Source: Bacillota bacterium
GTDB lineage: Bacteria; Bacillota; Clostridia; Acetivibrionales; DTU013
Length of the DNA stretch: 64,000 nucleotides
Direction: 5' to 3'
Assembly: GCA_023433505.1 (NCBI GenBank)
Contig: JAEZCO010000033.1
Location: 37,236 to 101,235, forward strand
The notes beneath the pieces were generated by a model. It had not been told where the DNA came from. It searched no databases and saw only the letters and a program-made list of their open reading frames with translations. The stretch's first letter is position 1, and each line of letters starts with the position of its first letter. Positions 25,254 to 34,357 of this stretch are shown piece by piece. The translations under genes were made by a program, and so were the position numbers.

Positions 25254-25808
25254 TTGAAGGCGACCGGTATAGTCAGAAGAATAGATGATCTTGGCAGAGT
25301 CGTAATACCCAAAGAGATTAGAAGAACTCTGAGAATAAGAGAAGGAGACCCTCTGGAGATATTCACCGATAAAGAAGGCGAAGTTATATTAAAGAAGTAT
25401 TCACCTATTGGTGAACTGGGAGATTTTGCATCTCAATACGCCGAATCTATCCACAAGACCAGCGGACACATTACATGCATCGCGGACAGAGATACCATCA
25501 TCGCAGTATCTGGTGCTTCCAAAAAGGAATTTTTGGAGAAGTCCCTCAGTACGGATCTCGAAAGAGTGATTGAGGAGAAGACCACCTTCGTAGTGAAATC
25601 ACCGGATGAAAAAACCATATCCATACTGGCAGATGAAGCTCCCGACAGAAGATATTCTTCCCAGGTAGTTTCACCCATCATCTCTGAAGGAGATCCCATA
25701 GGGGCAGTCATATTGTTATCCACCGATCCCAACACAAGAATGGGTGAAGTTGAAGCCAAGCTTGCGCAGTCTGCCGCAGGGTTCCTCGGTAAGCAAATGG
25801 AACAGTAA
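25254..25808 (+). CDS. spoVT: Stage V sporulation regulator SpoVT
   Basis: AbrB-type transcription regulator active in the forespore, 184 aa. The N-terminal swapped-hairpin DNA-binding domain reads MKATGIVRRIDDLGRVVIPK and continues to about residue 50. The C-terminal GAF-like domain spans about 60-180. AAGGAGG lies 8 bases before a TTG start. It is monocistronic between two terminators. The order mfd ... spoVT matches Bacillus subtilis. It tunes sigma-G-dependent genes in known spore formers. Confidence 0.96.
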   Translation: MKATGIVRRIDDLGRVVIPKEIRRTLRIREGDPLEIFTDKEGEVILKKYSPIGELGDFASQYAESIHKTSGHITCIADRDTIIAVSGASKKEFLEKSLSTDLERVIEEKTTFVVKSPDEKTISILADEAPDRRYSSQVVSPIISEGDPIGAVILLSTDPNTRMGEVEAKLAQSAAGFLGKQMEQ

Positions 25809-25844
25809 AGTATAACCCCTTGAGAGGTAAAAATATTAGCAGAT

Positions 25845-25882
25845 AAAATACCGGGAGGCAGGAAGCCCCTCGGTATTTTGTT
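25845..25882 (+). terminator. Rho-independent terminator after spoVT
   Basis: A 9-bp stem AAAATACCG (25845-25853) / CGGTATTTT (25871-25879) with extra GC pairing inside is followed by T-rich sequence. Confidence 0.85.
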
Positions 25883-26047
25883 TTGCTTAAAAATAATGAT
25901 TTGATTTAAACAAGGAAAACTTAAGGCCCTCTGTAAGGAATTGCAAGGCGCTGCTTAGAGAAATTATGCTATAATCAAAATTACGACGGTTTTCCGGAGC
26001 CGCTTTACGAATATATGTATGTACAAAAACGACTATGGGGGCACTGG

Positions 26048-26758
26048 ATGCAAGCTGCCGATATCAATGAAAGAGTTGCAGCAATAAAAAACAACGATGA
26101 GGAAATCAACCGGTTCGTCGATGAATACAAACCTTTTATCGCTTCCTGTACGGAAAAGCTCACGGGACGCTATGTCAGATATGGTGAAGACGATGAGCTG
26201 AGTATTGCAATGATGGGGTTTGTAGAAGCCATTAAAGCCTTTGACAATACAAAGGGCAATTTCCTTTCCTTTTCGCACAATGTCATTAAGCGAAGATTGA
26301 TCGATTATTACCGCAAGGAAAAGCGTCACAACAATGTAATTTCACTCAATACCTACCTGGGTGAGGAAAATGAAGAGTATGATCTAAGTTCAGGCGAATC
26401 TTTGGAAAAATATGCCCAGGACAGGCTTGGCGAATACAGAAGGCTTGAGCTGGAGCAACTGGGCAGAGAGCTGGCGGAATTTGAAATCACCTTCTTTGAT
26501 CTGGTATCCGTATCCCCCAAGCAGGACAGAACCCATAAGGTCTGCAGCGAAATAGCCGGATTTCTGCTATCAAGGTCCGATCTTGTAAGACTGATAAAAG
26601 AGAAGAAATATCTGCCTGTTGCAGAGATCATAAGTGCTTTAAATGTACCCCGGAAAATAGTAGAACGGTCGCGAAAATATATAATAGCAGTAGTAATTAT
26701 TGCATCGGGAGATTATCAGTACATAAGAGACTACGTAAATATCGGAGGAAGGGGGTAA
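26048..26758 (+). CDS. sigI: RNA polymerase sigma factor SigI
   Basis: Alternative sigma factor of the SigI family, about 236 aa. Region 2 is visible (EYKPFIASCTEKLTGRYV, then DELSIAMMGFVEAIKAFD and NFLSFSHNVIKRRLIDYYRK). The C-terminal half has the SigI-specific DNA-binding domain (about 140-236, LELEQLGRELAEFEITFFDL onward), not a classic region 4. ATG at 26015 is possible, but GGGGGCACTGG favours ATG at 26048. It lies 4 bp from rsgI, its inhibitor. In cellulolytic clostridia, several SigI paralogues respond to extracellular polysaccharides. Confidence 0.92.
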   Translation: MQAADINERVAAIKNNDEEINRFVDEYKPFIASCTEKLTGRYVRYGEDDELSIAMMGFVEAIKAFDNTKGNFLSFSHNVIKRRLIDYYRKEKRHNNVISLNTYLGEENEEYDLSSGESLEKYAQDRLGEYRRLELEQLGRELAEFEITFFDLVSVSPKQDRTHKVCSEIAGFLLSRSDLVRLIKEKKYLPVAEIISALNVPRKIVERSRKYIIAVVIIASGDYQYIRDYVNIGGRG

Positions 26759-26762
26759 GCAG

Positions 26763-27830
26763 ATGAAAGGAATCGTAGTAGATCGCAAAGGAAGGCATGC
26801 CGTTGTTTTAACAGGCGACGGAAGTTTTAGCAAGATACACAACCAGGATTATTTTATGATAGGACATGAAATCGAATTTGAGAAGCCCTTCCGAACGAAA
26901 AGGAGTATGCTGGCCAAAATTTCATCGATCGCTGCCGCAGCCTTATTTATCCTCGGGTTGAGTTACGGCGCTTACAGCTATACTATGCCATACAGCTATG
27001 TGGATGTTGATATAAATCCCAGTCTGGAGCTTACCGCCAATATTTACGACATTATTATAAAAACCGAGACCTTTAATGAGGATGGAGAAAAGCTTCTGGA
27101 AAAGCATAAGCTGACTTACAAAAAGCTTGACGCAGGGATTACCGAGCTCGTCAATTCGGCTATAGAGCAAGGTTATCTGAAAACCCAGGCAAAAAATGCC
27201 GTATTGCTTACTGTGACCAGTAAGGATGAGCAGAAGGGAAAAAAGCTAGAGAAGCATGTGGAGGATGCAGCTTTAAAGGCTTTGGATCAAAGCAAGGTAA
27301 ACTCTGCAGTCATATCGCGGAAGGTCAGTTCTCAAAATCATGATACGGCAAAGGAGATGGGAATCTCTCCGGGCAAACTGGCCTTAATTGAAAAGGCCAT
27401 GTCAGCTCAACCCGGATTGAAGCTTGAGGAGCTTAAAGATGCTCCGGTGAAAGCAATCATGAAACATATTAAAAAGGGTAAAAAGCCGGATAAACAAGAT
27501 GAAAAACAGAATGAGGGAAAACAGGACAATAAGGGAAGAAAGAGGCAGAACGGAGAAGATATAAAGCAAAAGAATGAAGATGTAAAAAAGGACAAAAAAA
27601 TAGAATGGAATAAGGATGACAGGAAGAACAGAGAAAAGAAATATGAAGACACGCAACAGGAGCGCCAGACAGTAAATCCCAGAAGCAACGGGAATAAGCA
27701 GAAGGAAGAGTATAAAGATTCCCGGGATGATAATAGAAAAAAATACGATAAAAAGGATAAGGTAAATAAACAGCAGGATAACAAAAATAATAGAGGTTCT
27801 GACACACAGCGAAGGAAAAATAAACATTAG
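26763..27830 (+). CDS. rsgI: Anti-sigma-I factor RsgI
   Basis: Membrane-spanning inhibitor of SigI, 355 aa. The cytoplasmic N-terminal anti-sigma domain covers residues 1-49 (MKGIVVDRKGRHAVVL). A single transmembrane helix spans about 51-72. The outer domain begins with VDVDINPSLEL; the Asn85-Pro86 bond is the known autoproteolysis site of the family. From about residue 235 the chain is low-complexity and highly charged (Lys, Asp, Asn, Glu, Gln, Arg), with no carbohydrate-binding module. The signal sensed is therefore unclear. It is coupled to sigI by a 4-bp gap. Confidence 0.93.
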   Translation: MKGIVVDRKGRHAVVLTGDGSFSKIHNQDYFMIGHEIEFEKPFRTKRSMLAKISSIAAAALFILGLSYGAYSYTMPYSYVDVDINPSLELTANIYDIIIKTETFNEDGEKLLEKHKLTYKKLDAGITELVNSAIEQGYLKTQAKNAVLLTVTSKDEQKGKKLEKHVEDAALKALDQSKVNSAVISRKVSSQNHDTAKEMGISPGKLALIEKAMSAQPGLKLEELKDAPVKAIMKHIKKGKKPDKQDEKQNEGKQDNKGRKRQNGEDIKQKNEDVKKDKKIEWNKDDRKNREKKYEDTQQERQTVNPRSNGNKQKEEYKDSRDDNRKKYDKKDKVNKQQDNKNNRGSDTQRRKNKH

Positions 27831-27876
27831 CAGCCAAATAATTTGCACGAGGCTTTCCCTGTGATATAATAATACC

Positions 27877-28178
27877 ATGTCAGGAAAAAAACGGGTATTT
27901 TACGGAGGATTACTGAATAATATCAATAGCTTTGATAAAGCAAAGGCAAGCCATAGTTCCGAATATAGAGATCTGTGTGTGTTAATATCAAAAATGAAGC
28001 AACTGCATGCAACCGGGGACGGACGTTTTGATCCTTTTGCCAATTTTTACGAGAGGTTGAGGACGAAGGTTTTTATATTGAAAATATCGATGGCAGCGTT
28101 GTAACAGAATCAGATAAATTAAATGATCAGATAGAGCTTATGCGGATGCTCATGTCCTTCAAATACTATCTCCGATAG
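27877..28178 (+). pseudogene. Frameshifted small hypothetical gene
   Basis: A frame from ATG at 27877 reads MSGKKRVFYGGLLNNINSFD and continues to FDPFANFYERL before ending in a short odd tail at 28104. In another frame the same region continues as VEDEGFYIENIDGSVVTESD and ends LMRMLMSFKYYLR at 28178. The two pieces look like one protein of about 99 aa broken by a single-base indel near 28055. It has no recognised family. It may be a true pseudogene, a sequencing error, or programmed. GAGAG-like signals are weak at its start. Confidence 0.45.
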
Positions 28179-28249
28179 GAATGCTGCATCATGGAGCTTT
28201 CACGATTATAAAGGATTAATAACGAAAAAAACGGCAAAGGAGAATTTTT

Positions 28250-28912
28250 ATGGCAGATCCGAACCGCCAAAACTGGAACCGGCAATTTAAAATATTGCAG
28301 GACACATGGCCTAAATCCGATAATTTTGACACCTGCATTGAAATTTGCATGAATATCCACGCCATGGTACATGCAGCAGAAATATCAAATGACGGCTTGT
28401 GGTCTTTTGAAGACGAGTTATGGGGAAAACTGAGTGAAGAAGCCTTTCGCAGGGTACATAAGGATGAGCAGTCAATTGCCTGGAAACTGTGGCATTCCAC
28501 CCGGATAGAAGATATAACGATGAACATTTTAGTCGCCGGAGATCCACAAATATTCCATGCCGGAAACTGGTCCGGAAAGATGGGGACGGCTGTTCGGGAT
28601 ACAGGCAATGCAATGAATGAAAAAGAGATTGAAGCATTGAGCAATTCGGTAGATATGCAGGTGCTAAGGGAATATCGCCTGGCTGTAGGCAGAAAGACAA
28701 GAAGCATTATAAAATCCCTGAAGGCCGCGGAATTAAAACAAAAAGCCGACGCCTCCGGATTGCAGAGAATATTGGACGAGGGAGCAGTGGTAGAGGAAGC
28801 CAGGGGAATCGTCGATTATTGGGGTAAAAAAACTATTTCAGGGCTTTTGCTGATGCCTGCCACCCGTCATAATCTTGTACATTTGAACGAGTCGATGCGG
28901 CTTTTGGGATAA
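28250..28912 (+). CDS. DinB-superfamily protein
   Basis: Protein of 220 aa of the DinB/YfiT-like four-helix-bundle superfamily, many members of which bind a metal through three histidines. Candidates are H in MNIHAMVHAAE and in KLWHSTRIEDITMNILV. The segment VAGDPQIFHAGNWSGKMG and the later ARGIVDYWGKKT are recurrent in this subgroup as I remember it. AAAGGAG lies before the ATG. Thiol-dependent transfer reactions are known for some relatives; no specific role is assigned here. Confidence 0.75.
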   Translation: MADPNRQNWNRQFKILQDTWPKSDNFDTCIEICMNIHAMVHAAEISNDGLWSFEDELWGKLSEEAFRRVHKDEQSIAWKLWHSTRIEDITMNILVAGDPQIFHAGNWSGKMGTAVRDTGNAMNEKEIEALSNSVDMQVLREYRLAVGRKTRSIIKSLKAAELKQKADASGLQRILDEGAVVEEARGIVDYWGKKTISGLLLMPATRHNLVHLNESMRLLG

Positions 28913-29023
28913 GGGAGTCCCCATGCCGAAGAAAAAGGAGTTTTTTTAATCGGGTCGCTGAAGAAGTGGCCTACCATGGTGGTACCAATCATTTCATTTG
29001 TAAAATTACATTCATTAAACTGT

Positions 29024-29052
29024 GTTTTTGTACGCCCGAATATTACAATTTA
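29024..29052 (+). repeat. Left copy of a direct repeat flanking the ABC-transporter island
   Basis: The 29-nt sequence begins GTTTTTGTACGCCC and ends GAATATTACAATTTA. It matches 36550-36579 with two substitutions and one inserted base, and the last 15 bases are identical. The rest of the 28913-29317 gap has no gene. Within it AATATTACAATT (29039-29050) also has an inverted copy AATTGTAATATT at 29142-29153. Confidence 0.65.
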
Positions 29053-29317
29053 ACGTATCCGGGACATAACCGTCGAAAAGCTTGATAACTGGAACATAGT
29101 AACATAAGAAGCTTGTTGCCGGAGTATACTTGGATACCGATAATTGTAATATTGTAAAAAACATAGTCTGGTCGGTTTATACATACATAATTGTAAAGAA
29201 ATAAATATACGTCAAACGCCGGATTCCAAATATACTATACTATTGAACTATGCCTTAAACCTCGGAAATCGTGTAAAATTGGGTCGGCGCAGACAGCAAA
29301 TTATTCAATGAAATCTC

Positions 29318-29346
29318 TTGACAAAAAAAGCAAAGTCATATATTAT
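29318..29346 (+). promoter_or_regulatory. Promoter of the peptide ABC-transporter operon
   Basis: A consensus TTGACA (29318-29323), a 17-bp spacer and TATTAT (29341-29346), about 60 bp before the first gene. This is a strong housekeeping-type promoter. Confidence 0.8.
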
Positions 29347-29408
29347 GGTTAAAACCAAGTAAACATATATAATTAATAATGACTATGACCGAAACGGGGG
29401 TATTGAAC

Positions 29409-30977
29409 ATGACAAAATTTTACACATTTCTAAAGAAGCCATTTCTGGCCGGAGGATTGGCGCTTATCTTGCTGGTTTCAACCGCAGGATGCGCCGGCAG
29501 TCAGAAACCGGCAGCCAGCAGTTCGCAGCAATCCGCTGCAGGAGGTACATTCACTTATGGCCGTCCCGCTTCCGTAACTTCTTTTGATTTGTACACGGAG
29601 ATTACATCGAACAATGCATTTGCAATTGACAAAGTATTTGAACCCTTGCTTTCCTTTGATAAAAACGGAGAGATTATTGATTGGCTTGCACAATCCCACG
29701 AAGTAAGCCAGAATGGACTGACCTACACGTTCGTTTTGCGCGACGGACTGAAATTTTCCAACGAAAAAAGCGTGACCGCCGAGGACGCGGCATTTTCAAT
29801 TAAACATCATCTGACGGCTGGCGGCCCGCTTGCAATCGAAGCAAAAGTAGCTTCGGTTACTGCAAAAGATGAAAAAACCCTTGTGATTACGCTGGAAGAG
29901 GCGTTCACACCGTTTCTCGCCGAACTTGCCAACTTCTCAAACGGGATTGTACCGGATAATTTCGGCGGCGCAACAGAAGAGCAGTTCTTTCAGAATCCCA
30001 TCGGAACCGGCCCGTTTGTTGTCGAAAAGTGGGACCCCACCGGCGATCTGACCTTCAAGAAGAATACTTCATACTGGCAGAAAGGCAAGCCGAATATCGA
30101 CAAATTGGTTTACAAGTTCATTTCTGACGACAGTCAGGCATTAAATCAGCTCAAATCCGGAGCTGTTGATGCAATTGAATCTGTGCCGCTTGAAAACGGT
30201 AATGAGCTATCACAGGGCGCCGATACAAAGGTTGAGACTAACGGAAGCTGGGTAACCGAGCAGTTGTTTTTCAACACACTGGATAAGCAGTTTTCCGACG
30301 TACATGTCCGCCGCGCACTCGCGCTTGCCATTAACCGCGAGGGTCTGACCAATGCAGTCACCTTCGGATATGCCAAAACTGCAAATTCGCTGCTCCCGAC
30401 GACCATTCCCTACAATACAAATTCGTCGATTAAAGCACTGAGTTATGATGTGACGGCAGCCAAAGAAGAACTTGCAAAATCCGCGTATCCTAATGGATTT
30501 GACACAAAATTGATTATTGCCTCCGGAAACAGTGCACGGAATAAGGAAGCGCAGATTATTCAGGAGGCCGGAAAAGCCATCGGAATCAATATTCAAATCG
30601 AGTCAGTCGAGCTTGCATCCTTCCGTGAGCGTTTCTTTGCCTACAATTTTTCGATGATGATCAACAGCGGGCAGGCGGATTTTCCTGACGCCGACTCAAT
30701 TATTGCGTTTCAGACCGACCCCAACGGTTTCAGCAAATCCTACTGGACCCATTATACCAACGATGACGTAACAAAACTGCTTCATGAAAGCCAGACAACC
30801 ATCGATGGAGCGGAGCGCGCACAGATTTATGCCGGGATTCAGCAGACCCTCGCGGACGAAGTGCCATATATTCCGCTTTATTATCCTGATATCGTAATCG
30901 GCGTGCGCTCATCCGTGAAGGGCATTGAAGTACTCCCGAACGGTAGTGTCCGTTTTGAAAATGCCTATGTCAAGTAA
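29409..30977 (+). CDS. ABC transporter substrate-binding lipoprotein, family 5 (peptide/nickel type)
   Basis: Extracellular solute receptor of about 522 aa for an oligopeptide/dipeptide-type importer. A signal peptide (FLAGGLALILLVSTAGC) ends in a lipobox-like TAGC, giving a lipid-anchored cysteine. Family 5 segments are visible: FTYGRPASVTSFDLYTEI, YTFVLRDGLKFSNEKSVTAE, FFQNPIGTGPFVVEKWDP and VRRALALAINREGLTNAV. An upstream ATG at 29379 is open, but GGGGG lies 9 bases before the ATG at 29409. It heads a seven-gene operon; the downstream enzymes suggest the ligand is degraded for carbon or nitrogen. Confidence 0.9.
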   Translation: MTKFYTFLKKPFLAGGLALILLVSTAGCAGSQKPAASSSQQSAAGGTFTYGRPASVTSFDLYTEITSNNAFAIDKVFEPLLSFDKNGEIIDWLAQSHEVSQNGLTYTFVLRDGLKFSNEKSVTAEDAAFSIKHHLTAGGPLAIEAKVASVTAKDEKTLVITLEEAFTPFLAELANFSNGIVPDNFGGATEEQFFQNPIGTGPFVVEKWDPTGDLTFKKNTSYWQKGKPNIDKLVYKFISDDSQALNQLKSGAVDAIESVPLENGNELSQGADTKVETNGSWVTEQLFFNTLDKQFSDVHVRRALALAINREGLTNAVTFGYAKTANSLLPTTIPYNTNSSIKALSYDVTAAKEELAKSAYPNGFDTKLIIASGNSARNKEAQIIQEAGKAIGINIQIESVELASFRERFFAYNFSMMINSGQADFPDADSIIAFQTDPNGFSKSYWTHYTNDDVTKLLHESQTTIDGAERAQIYAGIQQTLADEVPYIPLYYPDIVIGVRSSVKGIEVLPNGSVRFENAYVK

Positions 30978-31980
30978 AATACAATCACTCCAAAAGGGTT
31001 TTTTATCCCGCCAGGCTGCCGGTAACCCGGCAGCCTCCTTTTCTAACAGGCCTCTGCGGGCGCTGCTCAAAGCGGTTTCCGTCATTGTCTGTGTGTTGGT
31101 CGTAGTCTTTTTTTTGATGCGAATTGTCCCGGGAGACCCGGTCAAAATGATTCTCGGTGAGCACAGCACGCCTGAGGAAATTGTACAAATGAGACACAGC
31201 CTGGGATTGGATCTTCCGCTCGGGCAGCAGTTCGTCCGCTTTTTGCACAATCTTTTCGCGTATGGTGATACCGGAAATTCGATTGTCTTCGGCGTTTCAA
31301 CAAGGACTTTGATCGCCGCTCGTGCACAGGTCACTCTGCTTCTGATTGCAATGGCGATGGTCATCACTATTATTGTTTCGCTGCTTCTTGCTATTCTTGC
31401 GGCAACCCATAAGGATGGATTACTTGATCATTTGATTCGTATTCTTCCGACCATCACGCTTGGAATGCCGGTTTTTTGGGTTGGCTTATTGCTGATTCTT
31501 GTTTTTGCTGTCTGGCTGCGGATGTTTCCGGTTGGAGGAGTCGGCGAAGGAGTGGCAGGTGCCTTATACGGCCTTACACTTCCGGCGGTAACGGTTGCGT
31601 TTTCGCAGATTCCCTCACTGGTTCGTTCTTTGAGGGCGCAGATGCTGGAAGTGTTGGAATCGGATTTTGTTGTCACGCTGAAAGCGGCGGAAATTCCCTC
31701 AAGGGTGATTCTTTTCAGGCATGTACTCCGCAATTCTTCTCTGCCTGCGCTGATGCTCCTTGGCGTAAACCTCTCCTATCTGATCGGCGGTACGCTGGTG
31801 GTGGAACAGGTGTTTGGCATCAAAGGCATTGGGAGCTTGCTTTTTTCATCCATTTCGAGCAGGGATTTTCCTGTAATTCAGGGAATCGCACTCTACTGTG
31901 CAATAGCCGTAGTGATCATCAGCTTTATTATCGAGGTTCTCTCAGGATACCTTGATCCACGGTCGAAAGGAGAAGAATAG
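30961..31980 (+). CDS. ABC transporter permease, DppB/OppB type
   Basis: Membrane subunit of the peptide-type importer, about 339 aa. It has the family pattern of one N-terminal helix (VSVIVCVLVVVFFLMRIVPG), a motif DPVKMILGEHSTPEEI and five more helices. The EAA loop is near TLKAAEIPSRVILFRHVLRN. No strong ribosome site is visible. The ATG at 30961 overlaps the preceding gene by 17 bp; TTG at 30925 is an alternative. The N-terminal extension before the first helix, about 30 residues, is longer than usual. Confidence 0.88.
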   Translation: MPMSSKIQSLQKGFLSRQAAGNPAASFSNRPLRALLKAVSVIVCVLVVVFFLMRIVPGDPVKMILGEHSTPEEIVQMRHSLGLDLPLGQQFVRFLHNLFAYGDTGNSIVFGVSTRTLIAARAQVTLLLIAMAMVITIIVSLLLAILAATHKDGLLDHLIRILPTITLGMPVFWVGLLLILVFAVWLRMFPVGGVGEGVAGALYGLTLPAVTVAFSQIPSLVRSLRAQMLEVLESDFVVTLKAAEIPSRVILFRHVLRNSSLPALMLLGVNLSYLIGGTLVVEQVFGIKGIGSLLFSSISSRDFPVIQGIALYCAIAVVIISFIIEVLSGYLDPRSKGEE

Positions 31981-31983
31981 AAG

Positions 31984-32823
31984 TTGAGCACATCAGACCA
32001 CGACAAAGCATTCACTAAAAAAATCAAAAAAAAGCCGTCGCTTCTTGGCGGAAGTATTATGATCCTTCTCCTTGTGGGAGTTGCCGTTCTTGCGCCGGTT
32101 ATCAGCCGGCACTCGCCGTCTGCACAAAATCTGTCGAATATCCTGCAAGCTCCTTCCCAGGAGTATTGGTTGGGTACCGACCAGTTGGGGCGTGACTTGT
32201 TCGCGCGTTTGATCTATGCCGCACGTACCGATTTGAAAATCATGGTTTTGGCGGAAGTGTTCCCATTTTGCACCGGCGTCCTTCTTGGTATGTTTGCAGG
32301 CTATTATGGAAAATGGGCGGACACGGTTGTGACTCTCATGACGAACGCGTTCATTGCCTTTCCGTTTTATTTGCTTGTGATCATTGTTGCTTTTGCAAGC
32401 GGCGCGGGAGAGCGTGGCATCTATATCACATTCGCCCTGGTGGGCTGGATTGTCTTTGCACGCGTTGTTAAAGGTCTGAGTGCGTCTCTTCGCAATCAGG
32501 AATGGATTTCTTCCGCTAAAACGCTGGGACTTCCCGGCGCACAGATTATGCTGCGCCATCTTTTGCCGAATGTTCTGCCTCAAGCTGTGGTTGTACTGAT
32601 GACCGATATGGTCGGTCTTCTTGTTGCAATCGTAACGCTGAGTTATCTTGGCATCGGCATAGCTCCTCCCACACCGGATTGGGGCACAATGATTTCTGAC
32701 GGGCAGGCTTTTATTTATACCAAATGGTGGCTTTCGGCAATTCCCGGATTTGCGGTCGTATACACAGGCATTGCCCTATCTCTGGTTGGTGACGGCTTAG
32801 CAGATTTATGGAGGAAGAAATGA
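31984..32823 (+). CDS. ABC transporter permease, DppC/OppC type
   Basis: Second membrane subunit of the importer, 279 aa. The N-terminal basic segment and first helix (GSIMILLLVGVAVLAPVI) are followed by the family motif YWLGTDQLGRDLFARLIYAA. Five further helices follow, with the coupling loop near SSAKTLGLPGAQIMLRHLLP. The start is TTG after AAAGGAGAAG, 4 bp from the previous gene. Its TGA stop overlaps the next start (ATGA). It pairs with the DppB-type permease in the membrane. Confidence 0.9.
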   Translation: MSTSDHDKAFTKKIKKKPSLLGGSIMILLLVGVAVLAPVISRHSPSAQNLSNILQAPSQEYWLGTDQLGRDLFARLIYAARTDLKIMVLAEVFPFCTGVLLGMFAGYYGKWADTVVTLMTNAFIAFPFYLLVIIVAFASGAGERGIYITFALVGWIVFARVVKGLSASLRNQEWISSAKTLGLPGAQIMLRHLLPNVLPQAVVVLMTDMVGLLVAIVTLSYLGIGIAPPTPDWGTMISDGQAFIYTKWWLSAIPGFAVVYTGIALSLVGDGLADLWRKK

Positions 32824-33581
32824 TGTCTACGCCTACGGTTTTAGAATTGAATCGGCTGTCGCTTGCGACACAATCAAATAAAATCCTCGTTTCCGATGTC
32901 AGCTTTCGTGTGGAGGCAGGCGAGAGCCTCGCCCTTGTCGGCGAATCGGGATCCGGGAAGACGCTTACTTTGCGTTCTATCATCAATTTACTGCCTCCGG
33001 GAATTGTAAAAGCAAGCGGGCAAATAAGCTGCAGTAAAAGCTGCGCGATGATTTTTCAGGATCCCATCCGTTCGCTTGACCCGCTTTGTCCGGTGGTCGG
33101 GCAGCTTGCCGAGGTCGTTCACTACAGACAGGGTTTGAGCCGCAAAGCGTCTCGCATGAAAGCACTGGAACTGTTTGAAATGTTGGGCTTGCCCGAGGAG
33201 ATGAAAACAAAAGACCGCTATCCCGGCCAACTTTCGGGGGGGCAGTGCCAGCGCGTCGTCATCGCTATGGCACTGGCGTGCAAACCAGGCATCCTCCTGT
33301 GCGACGAACCCACTACAGCACTTGATGTAACGGTTCAAAAGCAGATTCTTGAAATTATCTCCAAGCTTCAGAAAGAGCTGGATTTTGCGGTGGTGTTTGT
33401 TACGCATAATCTTGCCATTGCTTCCGTAATGTGCAAAAAGCTTTGCGTCATGAAAGAGGGCCACATGATCGAACAGGGAAATACTTCGGAAATTCTGACC
33501 AGCCCTCAGAAGGCCTATACGCGGATGCTGATTCATTCGGTTCTTCCGCTTCCGGATTTGGAGAGGAGGTATGATGCTTGA
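32820..33581 (+). CDS. ABC transporter ATP-binding protein, DppD/OppD type
   Basis: First ATPase of the importer, 253 aa, somewhat shorter than OppD proteins with the C-terminal Fe-S/oligopeptide extension. Motifs are Walker A GESGSGKTLT, signature LSGGQCQRVVIAMAL, Walker B ILLCDEPTTALD and switch VTHN. GGAGGAAGAA precedes the start, and I chose the ATG at 32820 in the ATGA overlap with the permease. Its end overlaps the next gene by 4 bp. Confidence 0.92.
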   Translation: MMSTPTVLELNRLSLATQSNKILVSDVSFRVEAGESLALVGESGSGKTLTLRSIINLLPPGIVKASGQISCSKSCAMIFQDPIRSLDPLCPVVGQLAEVVHYRQGLSRKASRMKALELFEMLGLPEEMKTKDRYPGQLSGGQCQRVVIAMALACKPGILLCDEPTTALDVTVQKQILEIISKLQKELDFAVVFVTHNLAIASVMCKKLCVMKEGHMIEQGNTSEILTSPQKAYTRMLIHSVLPLPDLERRYDA

Positions 33582-34357
33582 GTGTAGCGTTACAGGCTGA
33601 CAATATTACGGTTGTTTATGGCGGATATCTCGCGCTCGAAAAAGTAAGCCTTTCAATAGAGCAGCATACTACGCTTGGTCTTGTCGGGGAATCCGGTTCG
33701 GGCAAATCGACGCTGGCCCGGGTAATTGCGGGGCTGATTCCTCCTGCGGAAGGCCGAATCCTCCTGGGTGGCCAGCCGCTTGGCAGGAAGCGCAGCCGGC
33801 AACAGCATAAAACAATTCAAATGGTGTTTCAAAATCCGGACGCCTCACTCAATCCAAGACATACAATCCGGCAGATCCTTTCTGAGGGATTGCTCTTTCA
33901 CAAAATTGTCGGACATCCGAAGCTGGAAGAACGTTGTAAAGAACTTCTTGCGCGTGTGCAGATTGAGGAAGGCGCTTTGGAAAAATATCCGCATGCATTT
34001 TCCGGCGGCCAGCGCCAACGCATTGCCATTGCACGCGCATTAAGTGTGGAACCAACCGTACTGATTGCCGATGAGCCGACGAGTGCCCTTGATGTTTCTG
34101 TGCAGCTTAACGTGCTGGAACTGCTGAATCAGCTAAAATCTGAGCTGAATCTGACGATGCTCTTTATTTCCCACGACATGGGCGTAATCAACGCCATCAG
34201 CGACACAGTCGCGGTGATGCGGCAGGGTAGAATTATTGAGATCAGTGAAAAAGACAAGTTTTTCTCCCATCCGGAAACGGATTACAGTTATGAGCTTTTG
34301 TCTGCTGTTCCCAAGATGCCGCGATCAATTCATAAAGAAAGTAGGTATAGCCCATGA
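33578..34357 (+). CDS. ABC transporter ATP-binding protein, DppF/OppF type
   Basis: Second ATPase of the importer, 259 aa. Motifs are Walker A GESGSGKSTLARVIAGL, the Q-loop MVFQNPDASLNPRHT, the signature FSGGQRQRIAIARAL, Walker B LIADEPTSALDVS and switch ISHDMG. Start is TTG at 33578, 8 bases after AGGAGG. It overlaps both neighbours by 4 bp, so the operon is tightly coupled. The C-terminal oligopeptide-type tail is short. Confidence 0.92.
   Translation: MSVALQADNITVVYGGYLALEKVSLSIEQHTTLGLVGESGSGKSTLARVIAGLIPPAEGRILLGGQPLGRKRSRQQHKTIQMVFQNPDASLNPRHTIRQILSEGLLFHKIVGHPKLEERCKELLARVQIEEGALEKYPHAFSGGQRQRIAIARALSVEPTVLIADEPTSALDVSVQLNVLELLNQLKSELNLTMLFISHDMGVINAISDTVAVMRQGRIIEISEKDKFFSHPETDYSYELLSAVPKMPRSIHKESRYSP

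Noticed and set aside
27402..27878. Long minus-strand frames rich in Phe, Leu and Ser opposite the rsgI tail
   Set aside because: They are mirror products of the Lys/Glu-rich low-complexity tail of rsgI; no ribosome site or family match.
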